A stretch of 14,722 bases of DNA from JBOGZD01 sp050697155 (GTDB lineage Bacteria > Actinomycetota > Thermoleophilia > Solirubrobacterales > 70-9): positions 1 through 14,722 of the forward strand of contig JBOGZD010000074.1 of the NCBI GenBank assembly GCA_050697155.1, in the 5' to 3' direction. This document shows positions 1 through 4,793 of the stretch, piece by piece; the first letter of the stretch is position 1, and each line of letters opens with the position of its first letter. The notes beneath the pieces are model-generated. The model was not told the DNA's origin, did not search any database, and worked only from the letters and a program-made list of their open reading frames with translations. Both the position numbers and the translations under genes were made by a program.

Positions 1-49
1 GGCGCTCCTCGGCCGTCAGCTCAACCTCGTGGCGGCTCCTTCCCGGCAT
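1..49 (-). CDS. Truncated 5' end of a possible IS630-type transposase / HTH protein
   Basis: An ATG at 49-47 on the minus strand opens a frame that runs off the left edge and reads MPGRSRHEVELTAEER. A short basic leader followed by 'ELTAEER' resembles the N-terminus of many actinobacterial IS630-type transposases and related helix-turn-helix proteins, where the segment precedes the first HTH. This rests on a 16-residue family impression only. No good Shine-Dalgarno lies at normal spacing: a GGGAGGAG stretch is about 30 bases upstream. No terminal inverted repeat of an insertion sequence could be identified. It could equally be a short chance frame. Confidence 0.35.
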   Translation of the reverse strand, partial: MPGRSRHEVELTAEER

Positions 50-144
50 CGCCGCAGGGATTCGCCGCCGAGGCTTGCGCTCCTCCCATCATCCTTGACG
101 GGATTTCCGGACGGGGGTACTAGCGCCAGCCGGTTGGGCATGTA

Positions 145-180
145 GGGGGGCGGGGGTGGGTTGCCGTGGGCGTTGCCGGG
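145..180 (+). other. G-rich run motif (candidate G-quadruplex) upstream of the sigma factor
   Basis: Five runs of three or more G lie within 36 bases (145-150, 152-156, 158-160, 168-170, 178-180), separated by loops of 1, 1, 7 and 7 bases. This satisfies the usual G3+N1-7 pattern. It sits on the non-template strand about 95 bases before the sigma factor start and just before the dyad at 206-246. Whether it folds or matters is unknown, and G-runs also arise by chance in such GC-rich DNA. Confidence 0.4.
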
Positions 181-205
181 TTGTCGCCGAGCGTTTTCGC
201 GGACC

Positions 206-246
206 ATTGGGAGATAAGGGTTCGTATGCGGCCCTTTTCTCCCAAT
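206..246. promoter_or_regulatory. 15+15 base dyad (hairpin or operator) before the sigma factor gene
   Basis: ATTGGGAGATAAGGG (206-220) is followed after 11 bases by CCCTTTTCTCCCAAT (232-246). Fourteen of 15 positions pair. It is relatively A/T-rich for this genome and lies outside the most likely coding start at 274. A weak -10-like hexamer GATACT (261-266) lies seven bases before that ATG, so the right arm would overlap the -35 region of a leaderless promoter. That suggests an operator or an autoregulatory site. No U-tract follows, so an intrinsic terminator is less likely. Confidence 0.5.
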
Positions 247-273
247 CGTCGGTCGCGGCCGATACTGGGTGTG

Positions 274-837
274 ATGGAACCGTCGTCGGCGCGTAGTACG
301 GGCGTGAACGAGGCTCTTGTCGCGCCCGCGGTCGAGGCGCCCAGCGAGGCCGATGCGGCGTTCGAGGCGCTGTACCGGTCGAGCCGTGACGACGTCTTCG
401 CCTACGCGTCGGGGCTGCTGCGCGATCGGGCGGCGGCCGAGGACGTGACCGCGCAGGCGTTCGAGCGCGCCTACCGGCGACGCAAGAGGTTCGATCCGCG
501 CCGCGGCACACCGCGCGCGTGGCTGTTCGGGATCGCGCGCAACGCGGCGCTCGACGAGCTGCGGCGGCGCCGTCGCCACGCCGCGCTCGAGGGCGAGCCG
601 GTCGACGAGGCCAGCGCGCCGACGATCGAGGCGGCGGAGGTCGCGCTGCGGCGGGCGGCCCTGCGCGCCGCGATGACGGACCTGTCCGCCCGCGATCGGG
701 AGCTGGTCGCGCTCAAGTACTTCGCCGGGCTCGCCAACGCCGAGATCGCGGCCGTGATCGGAACCACCGAGTCGAACGCCGGCACCCGGCTTCACCGGGT
801 GCTCGAGAAGCTGAGGAGGGCCTGCGATGAGGCTTGA
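274..837 (+). CDS. ECF-type RNA polymerase sigma factor (sigma-70 family)
   Basis: The 187-residue product has the compact two-domain layout of extracytoplasmic-function sigma factors. Region 2 spans about residues 27-100 (from FEALYRSSRDDVFAYA to the basic ELRRRRR stretch, including a DVTAQAFERAYRR motif and the RAWLFGIARNAALDEL segment). Region 4 spans about 125-183, with the HTH around LANAEIAAVIGTTESNAGTRLHRVLEKLR. It would direct RNA polymerase to a specific regulon. The frame stays open upstream to 166, but ATG 274 (or GTG 271) is preferred because it gives family-typical length and leaves the dyad at 206-246 non-coding. No clear Shine-Dalgarno precedes it, so it may be leaderless. Its stop overlaps the next gene's start by 11 bases, which implies cotranslation with the DUF4349 protein, its likely regulator. 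Confidence 0.9.
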   Translation: MEPSSARSTGVNEALVAPAVEAPSEADAAFEALYRSSRDDVFAYASGLLRDRAAAEDVTAQAFERAYRRRKRFDPRRGTPRAWLFGIARNAALDELRRRRRHAALEGEPVDEASAPTIEAAEVALRRAALRAAMTDLSARDRELVALKYFAGLANAEIAAVIGTTESNAGTRLHRVLEKLRRACDEA

Positions 838-2092
838 TGAGCTGGAGCGCGAGCTGCGCGCCGAGCGCCCGGACACCGACTCCGAGTTCGCCCGCCGCCT
901 CGACGAGTGGGCGGCCGCGGGCTTCCCCCGCGGCGAGTTCGACGTTAGCCGCGATAGTCACGGCAAACGTGCACCTCGGCGGCGCCCGGCCGATGTTGAC
1001 CGCTCGCGCACCGCGCGCCGCAACCGCCTCGCCCCCCTACGTGAGCCGTTCGCCCGCACCCTCGACCGCCTCCGGGCTGTGCCGCCGCGGCGCGTGCTGG
1101 CGCCCGCCGGGGGCGTGCTGACGCTCGTCGTCGTCGCCGCGGTGGTGATCTCACAGCGCGACTCGCTGTTTGGCGGCGGCGCCGAGAGCCTCGGCGGCGG
1201 CGGTGACGCCGTGAGCTCAAGTCAGCCCGCCCGCGGCGACGGCGCCGGAGCGGCCGAGGGGCCCCCCGTCGATGAGCGCGGAGGCCTCCAGTCAGCCGAG
1301 CCCGCCCGGGCCGACCGCCAGTTCGACGCAGGGTCCACCGCCCCCGACGACCCGGTCACCTCACTCCCGCCCATCCCACCCCCGAACGGCGGTGGCGGTG
1401 GGATCGCCGCCGGCATCGAGAACCGGATCGTCGACGCCACCGCGCGCGTGGTGCTCGGCGCCGAGAGGGGCGAGGTCCAGGAGGTGGCCAATGGGGTGGT
1501 CGAGGTCACCGACCGCTACGACGGCATCACAAGGAGCTCGCAGGTGACCAGCGACCAGGGTGGCGCAAGGGCCGCGTTCGAGCTCGAGATCCCTGCGAAG
1601 CGGCTCGATGCCGCGCTCGCCGACCTCTCGGAGCTCGGCGACGTTGTCTCCCGCACCGAGGGCGGCGAGGACATCACCGCCCGCGCCGTGCGCGCGCGAC
1701 GCGCGCTGGCCGAGACGCTTCAGGACATCCAGCAGGCGCGCGCCCAGCTGATCCGCACCGACGATCCCGAGCAACGCCGAGTCATCCGCTCGAGGATCCG
1801 CTTCCTCGACGCCACCGCCGACCGGCAGCGCGCCCAGCTCGCCGGGGTCCACCGCCAAGGGCGCTTCGCGACCGTGTCGGTCGAGGTGACCTCGGACGGC
1901 CCCCGCGCCGCAGACGACGGCTGGAGCCTCGGCGACGCCGCCGACGACGCGCTCGACGTGCTCACCGCAGTCGGCGGCATCATCCTGGTCAGCCTCGCGG
2001 TACTGCTCCCGCTCGCGGCGATCGCGGCGGTCGCCTGGCTCGCGGTCGCCCGCGCCCGCCACGCCAGCCGGGAACGCGCCCTCGACCGCTAG
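827..2092 (+). CDS. DUF4349 membrane protein, putative anti-sigma/envelope sensor
   Basis: A 421-residue protein preceded by a strong GAGGAGGG (813-820) six bases before ATG 827, inside the end of the sigma gene. It has four parts. A charged cytoplasmic N-terminus (1-88, starting MRLDELERELRAERP) may bind the sigma factor. A membrane segment covers about 90-109. A Gly/Pro/acidic low-complexity linker covers about 112-195. A DUF4349 domain covers about 198-356, with the usual 'R-variant-residues ... IPAKRLDAALADLSELG-V' pattern and a helical coiled-coil hairpin (about 285-342). A second membrane segment (about 380-407) and a short basic tail follow. Both ends would then be cytoplasmic, with DUF4349 outside. 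The anti-sigma role is inferred from coupling to the sigma gene; no zinc-binding anti-sigma HxxxCxxC motif is present. Confidence 0.82.
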   Translation: MRLDELERELRAERPDTDSEFARRLDEWAAAGFPRGEFDVSRDSHGKRAPRRRPADVDRSRTARRNRLAPLREPFARTLDRLRAVPPRRVLAPAGGVLTLVVVAAVVISQRDSLFGGGAESLGGGGDAVSSSQPARGDGAGAAEGPPVDERGGLQSAEPARADRQFDAGSTAPDDPVTSLPPIPPPNGGGGGIAAGIENRIVDATARVVLGAERGEVQEVANGVVEVTDRYDGITRSSQVTSDQGGARAAFELEIPAKRLDAALADLSELGDVVSRTEGGEDITARAVRARRALAETLQDIQQARAQLIRTDDPEQRRVIRSRIRFLDATADRQRAQLAGVHRQGRFATVSVEVTSDGPRAADDGWSLGDAADDALDVLTAVGGIILVSLAVLLPLAAIAAVAWLAVARARHASRERALDR

Positions 2093-2111
2093 CGCGAACC
2101 CGTTGTCGGAC

Positions 2112-2198
2112 CCGCCGGCCCCGGACGCGGGAGCACATCAAAATGCCCGCGGCGTAGCCGCGGGCCGTGTACTCGAGCGGGAGCGGAGGAGCCGGCGG
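2112..2198 (+). repeat. Structured intergenic repeat, copy 1 (87 bp)
   Basis: The outer arms CCGCCGGC (2112-2119) and GCCGGCGG (2191-2198) are perfect inverted repeats. Inside is a perfect 9-bp hairpin, GCCCGCGGC (2145-2153) / GCCGCGGGC (2157-2165), with loop GTA. The octamer GCGGGAGC occurs directly repeated on both sides of the hairpin. Copies at 4044-4131 and (inverted) 5992-6080 share this layout and most bases. This copy lies between the convergent DUF4349 and rubredoxin genes; its right arm ends two bases before the rubredoxin stop codon. No target-site duplication is visible. Confidence 0.9.
2140..2165 (-). terminator. Probable intrinsic terminator of rubredoxin (within repeat copy 1)
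   Basis: Read on the minus strand after the rubredoxin stop, the 9-bp GC hairpin (stem GCCCGCGGC / GCCGCGGGC, 3-base loop) is followed by A and then TTTT (complement of 2140-2143). The U-tract is short, so efficiency may be moderate. The same DNA could hinder readthrough from the convergent DUF4349 gene. Confidence 0.5.
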
Positions 2199-2200
2199 AG

Positions 2201-2395
2201 TTATTCCTCCTGATAGGGCTCGAAATCTTGTTTGCGCGCCCCGCACACTGGGCAAAACCAGCTGTCGGGGATCTCGGTGAACGGGGTCCCGGGCGGGATC
2301 CCGCCGTCCGGGTCACCGTCGTCGGGGTCGTAGATGAACCCGCACGAGGTGCAGACCCACAGCTGCTTGGTCTCGGTTTGGGTCTCCGGCGCCAC
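2201..2395 (-). CDS. Rubredoxin
   Basis: A 64-residue protein with the two canonical iron-binding knuckles, CTSCG (about 15-19) and CPVCG (about 48-52). These place one iron on four cysteines, with the family spacing and the conserved 'FIYDPDDGDPDGGIPPGTPF' and 'PDSWFCPVCGA' surroundings. It is a small cytoplasmic electron carrier; partners may include oxygenases, reductases or peroxide-detoxifying enzymes. The GTG at 2395-2393 is the only plausible start, since a stop lies five codons upstream. It is divergent from the NUDIX gene with only 26 bases between starts and is probably transcribed without a leader. Its stop codon abuts repeat copy 1. No partner reductase is adjacent. Confidence 0.95.
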   Translation of the reverse strand: MAPETQTETKQLWVCTSCGFIYDPDDGDPDGGIPPGTPFTEIPDSWFCPVCGARKQDFEPYQEE

Positions 2396-2404
2396 CGCGG
2401 CCGC

Positions 2405-2414
2405 AGGTTATCGT
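2405..2414. promoter_or_regulatory. Candidate bidirectional -10 region between rubredoxin and NUDIX genes
   Basis: Only 26 bases separate the two GTG starts. Within them, TATCGT (2409-2414, plus) and TAACCT (complement of 2405-2410, minus) both fit TANNNT and overlap at TA. Each hexamer ends 7 (plus) or 9 (minus) bases before its GTG, the spacing expected for leaderless transcripts. No -35 consensus is evident on either side. Confidence 0.35.
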
Positions 2415-2421
2415 CCCGCGC

Positions 2422-3009
2422 GTGAGCGACGTCCCGGTTGTGCCGCGCCCCGCGGCGACGATCGTGCTCCTGCGCCGCGGCGGCAAGCACGCGGAGCGAG
2501 GGGTCGAGGTGCTGATGGTGCGCCGCAGCCTCGAGGCCGCTTTCATGCCCGGTGTCTGGGTCTTCCCCGGCGGCGCGCTCGAGCCGGAAGAGGAGCCGCG
2601 GGAGTGTGCGATCCGCGAGCTTGCGGAGGAGACCTCGATCGAGCTGTCCGCCGATGCCGAGCTGCTCGCGTGGTCGCGATGGATCACCCCCGAGGTGGTC
2701 CCGGTGCGCTTCGACACCCTCTTCTTCGTCGCCCTCGCTCCGGCGCACACCCCGCCGCGCCCGGACGGCGGGGAGACGATTGACGCGGCCTGGTTCGCCC
2801 CCCGGGCGGCGCTCGACGCCCACGCTGCGGGCGAGATCGAGCTCGTGTTCCCGACCCGCAAGACGCTCGAGAGCCTGCTCGGCCACGGCACCTCCGCGGA
2901 GGTCATCGCCGCCGCCGGCGCCAAGGAGGTCGACCCGATCCTGCCCCGTGTGATCGGCACCCGCGAGGACCACCGGATCGTCCTTCCCGGCGAACCGGAC
3001 TACGACTAG
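2422..3009 (+). CDS. NUDIX hydrolase (NUDT7/NUDT19-like group)
   Basis: A 195-residue protein with a Nudix box at residues 51-73: Gly51, Glu57, Arg65-Glu66-Leu67 and Glu69-Glu70 fit GX5EX7REUXEE, giving the metal-binding glutamates. The usual following Gly is Ser72. The preceding 'GVWVFPGG' and the later 'ITPEVVPVRFDTLFFVA' segment (about 88-104) are typical of the group including mammalian NUDT7/NUDT19, which cleave CoA or its esters. Substrate here is unknown. Such enzymes hydrolyse nucleoside-diphosphate-linked compounds in the cytoplasm. The GTG start lacks a Shine-Dalgarno and is probably leaderless. Fifteen bases after its stop begins a candidate small protein leading into the FMN-binding gene, so these may share a transcript. 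Confidence 0.88.
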   Translation: MSDVPVVPRPAATIVLLRRGGKHAERGVEVLMVRRSLEAAFMPGVWVFPGGALEPEEEPRECAIRELAEETSIELSADAELLAWSRWITPEVVPVRFDTLFFVALAPAHTPPRPDGGETIDAAWFAPRAALDAHAAGEIELVFPTRKTLESLLGHGTSAEVIAAAGAKEVDPILPRVIGTREDHRIVLPGEPDYD

Positions 3010-3012
3010 GAT
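3007..3012 (+). promoter_or_regulatory. Possible -10 hexamer before the small ORF
   Basis: TAGGAT fits TANNNT, overlaps the NUDIX stop codon and ends 12 bases before the ATG at 3025. It could start a short-leader transcript for the small ORF and the FMN-binding gene. No -35 match is seen, and readthrough from the NUDIX gene is equally possible. Confidence 0.25.
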
Positions 3013-3024
3013 CGGCCGTAGCGC

Positions 3025-3093
3025 ATGGGACCGCTCGGCGACATGTTCGAGGCCAAGCTGAAGCGCGAGACGCCGATCCAGGTCCGCCCGTGA
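3025..3093 (+). CDS. Candidate 22-residue small protein, coupled to the downstream gene
   Basis: ATG 3025 opens a 22-codon frame beginning MGPLGDMFEAKLK and ending IQVRP, closed by TGA at 3091-3093. That stop overlaps the GTG start of the next gene as GTGA, exactly the coupling seen elsewhere in this window. The composition (mixed charged and hydrophobic, no run of Arg/Pro/Ala) looks more like a real peptide than out-of-frame GC-rich noise. It lacks a strong Shine-Dalgarno. It may be a functional small protein or a leader peptide that delivers ribosomes to the next start. No known family is recognised. Confidence 0.45.
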   Translation: MGPLGDMFEAKLKRETPIQVRP

Positions 3094-4073
3094 CCAGCAG
3101 CCTGCCGCCGCCGATCAGGGACTGCTTTGAGCGCTTCGTCACCTGCGAGTACACGACGATCGACGCGCGCCAGCAGCCGATCACCTGGCCGGTGACGCCC
3201 TATTACTCCCAGGGCGCCGCGACGATCGACGTCACCACCGGGCTCGGCTATCCGAAGAAGGCCGACGACGCTCGCCGCAACCCGCAGGTGTCGCTGCTGT
3301 TCTCGGACCCCACCGGATGCGGGATCTCCGGCGCGCCCCAGGTCCTCGTTCAGGGCTCGGCCGAGGTCGACGACGGCGACCTCGACGCCAACCGCGAGCG
3401 CTACTGGCGCGAGTCCTGGGAGAAGCTGCCGGGCACCCGCGACGCCCACCCGCCGAAGCTGCTACGCGGCCTCTTCGGCTGGTACTACACGCGGATCTAC
3501 GTCCGGGTGCGACCCGAGCGCGTGTTCACCTGGCCGGGCGGGGACCTGACGCGCGAGCCCGAGGTCCACGACGCCCGTCTCGAGGAGGTGCGCTCGGGCC
3601 ACAGCGAGGAGCCGCTGGAGCCTCACCTGCCGGCCGCCGGCGGCGCCACCGCCTGGGACGATCGGGTCTCGGAGCTCGGCGACCGCCACCGCACCGCGGT
3701 GCTCTCCTGGGTGGCGCCGGACGGCTTCCCGCTCTCCGTGCGCGTGCCGGTGGCAGTCGACCACGCCGCGAGGCGGATCTCGCTCGGGGCCGAGCCCGCC
3801 GGGCTGCCGCTGGCCGCGGGCCGCGCCTGCCTCGTCGCCCACGTCCACGACGAGACCTTCAGCTGGCAGGAGAACTTCCAGCTGCGCGGCGATCTGGTGC
3901 GCGCCGACGGCGGCTGGGCGCTGGTGCCCCACAAGCTGATCGGCGGGTTCGAGCTTCCCGACGAGAGCATGGCGGCGCGCTACCGGCGCAACCTGAGCAA
4001 GGTGGTCCGCTTCTACCGCACCGCCCGCGAGCGGAAGCGCCACCCGCCGGCCGCGGACGCGGGAGCAGAATGA
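3090..4073 (+). CDS. Pyridoxamine 5'-phosphate oxidase-like FMN-binding protein, two split-barrel halves
   Basis: The 327-residue product contains two related split-barrel-like segments. The first (about 12-150) includes 'YTTIDARQQPITWPVTPYY', the 'TGLGYPKKADDARRNPQVSLLF' stretch and 'VLVQGSAEV', typical of FMN-binding split barrels of the PNPOx-like superfamily. The second (about 197-290) has 'RTAVLSWVAPDGFPLSVRVPV' and 'FQLRGDLV'. These proteins bind FMN or F420 and carry out small-molecule redox reactions in the cytoplasm; the substrate here is unknown. The GTG start overlaps the preceding small ORF's stop by four bases. The last nine codons and the TGA lie inside repeat copy 2, so the element has contributed the C-terminal PPAADAGAE. 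Confidence 0.8.
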   Translation: MTSSLPPPIRDCFERFVTCEYTTIDARQQPITWPVTPYYSQGAATIDVTTGLGYPKKADDARRNPQVSLLFSDPTGCGISGAPQVLVQGSAEVDDGDLDANRERYWRESWEKLPGTRDAHPPKLLRGLFGWYYTRIYVRVRPERVFTWPGGDLTREPEVHDARLEEVRSGHSEEPLEPHLPAAGGATAWDDRVSELGDRHRTAVLSWVAPDGFPLSVRVPVAVDHAARRISLGAEPAGLPLAAGRACLVAHVHDETFSWQENFQLRGDLVRADGGWALVPHKLIGGFELPDESMAARYRRNLSKVVRFYRTARERKRHPPAADAGAE

Positions 4074-4131
4074 GAAGCCCGCGGCGTAGCCGCGGGCCAG
4101 GTGTTCGAGGCGGGAGCGGAGCAGCCGGCGG
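4044..4131 (+). repeat. Structured intergenic repeat, copy 2 (88 bp)
   Basis: The outer arms are CCGCCGGC (4044-4051) and GCCGGCGG (4124-4131). The inner hairpin is GCCCGCGGC (4077-4085) / GCCGCGGGC (4089-4097) with loop GTA. Direct GCGGGAGC octamers flank it, as in copy 1. The left part is coding: it supplies the end and stop codon of the FMN-binding gene. The right arm is followed by AG and then the stop codon of the convergent minus-strand gene; the string AGTTATTCC after the arm is identical to that at copy 1. On the minus strand the hairpin is followed only by a pyrimidine-rich TTCTCATTC, so it would be a poor intrinsic terminator. Confidence 0.9.
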
Positions 4132-4133
4132 AG

Positions 4134-4793
4134 TTATTCCGGGAACGGCTCGAGGCCGGCGTGCCAGGGGCCGGCGGGATAGGTGTGCACGCCGTGCTCG
4201 TCCATTTCGTTCCGAAGGCGGCGGAAGAGCTCGCCCGCATTCTCGAGCGCCTGCTCGTACTCCTCTTCGCTGCACTCCGCCAAGCGCCAGAGGAAGTAGA
4301 GCTGGCGATCGGTGATCCCGAAGTCGATCTCGTCGTCGATCCCCGCGACCCAGTCGAGGAAGGCCGGGCTGAACAGCTCCCGCAGCGCCACCGGGTCGTG
4401 CTCGGCCGGCACCGTGGCGAGGAAGCGGCGGTTGAACTCGACCGACTCGAACTCGACCTTGCGCCGCGAGAACGCCTGCTCGAGCCGCTCTTCGACCTCG
4501 GCCGACTCGACGTTGAACAGCGGCACCACCGTCGCCAGGTCCGGCATGTGGGCCTTGGCGAGCACCGCGTCGGGAAGGACCGTCTTCGAGAACAGCCCGC
4601 CCTGCTCGCGCTCCTCGGCGTCGCAGGCCGCGCCCCAGAAGCCCTCGGCGAGCTCGCCCGTGATCCGGTTGGTCCCCCCCGGGCACAGCGCCGCCGGCCC
4701 GTCCTTCGGGTTCAGCCCGCCGACCGGCTCGTACTCGGCGCTGCGCCGCTCTGCGAGGCCGCTGACCAGCTCGGCCCAGTCGCCCGCTTTCAC
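4134..4793 (-). CDS. Protein of unknown function, DUF3137-like, coupled to the alcohol dehydrogenase
   Basis: The GTG at 4793-4791 overlaps the alcohol dehydrogenase TGA as GTGA and gives 219 residues. The frame is open much further upstream, but that part is a shadow of the dehydrogenase. No signal peptide or membrane segment is evident. The segment 'VEFNRRFLATVPAEHDPVALRELFSPAFLDWV ... DFGITDRQLYFLWR' (about 117-170) resembles the soluble core of DUF3137-type proteins, in which a 'FN/F ... tolerance of L(L/F)-P-F' pattern precedes a strand pair; this is a weak resemblance. The C-terminus is acidic and helical (about 174-200). The tight coupling suggests stoichiometric production with the dehydrogenase, perhaps as accessory protein, but function is unknown. 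The stop codon abuts repeat copy 2. Confidence 0.75.
   Translation of the reverse strand: MKAGDWAELVSGLAERRSAEYEPVGGLNPKDGPAALCPGGTNRITGELAEGFWGAACDAEEREQGGLFSKTVLPDAVLAKAHMPDLATVVPLFNVESAEVEERLEQAFSRRKVEFESVEFNRRFLATVPAEHDPVALRELFSPAFLDWVAGIDDEIDFGITDRQLYFLWRLAECSEEEYEQALENAGELFRRLRNEMDEHGVHTYPAGPWHAGLEPFPE

Noticed and set aside
226..273. Alternative sigma factor starts at 166 (GTG) and 226 (ATG)
   Set aside because: They would add residues with no family similarity and make the 15-base dyad coding; ATG 274 gives the usual ECF length.
16..876. 286-codon minus-strand open frame opposite the sigma factor
   Set aside because: Its product is Arg/Gly/Pro-rich with no domain, and it is antisense to a clear ECF sigma factor; such frames are expected where third positions are nearly all G or C.
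1150..1420. Short GGCGGC-type repeats inside the DUF4349 gene, and similar ones at 12880-13110
   Set aside because: These encode Gly-rich linkers in frame; no regular tandem unit or CRISPR-like spacing is present.
2089..2973. 294-codon minus-strand open frame covering the NUDIX gene and the rubredoxin region
   Set aside because: It runs antisense to the NUDIX box and out of frame with rubredoxin; its C-terminal part is simply a translation of repeat copy 1.
3317..4315. 332-codon plus-strand frame overlapping the FMN-binding gene
   Set aside because: It is almost entirely Arg/Ala/Gly/Pro and out of frame with a recognisable split-barrel protein.
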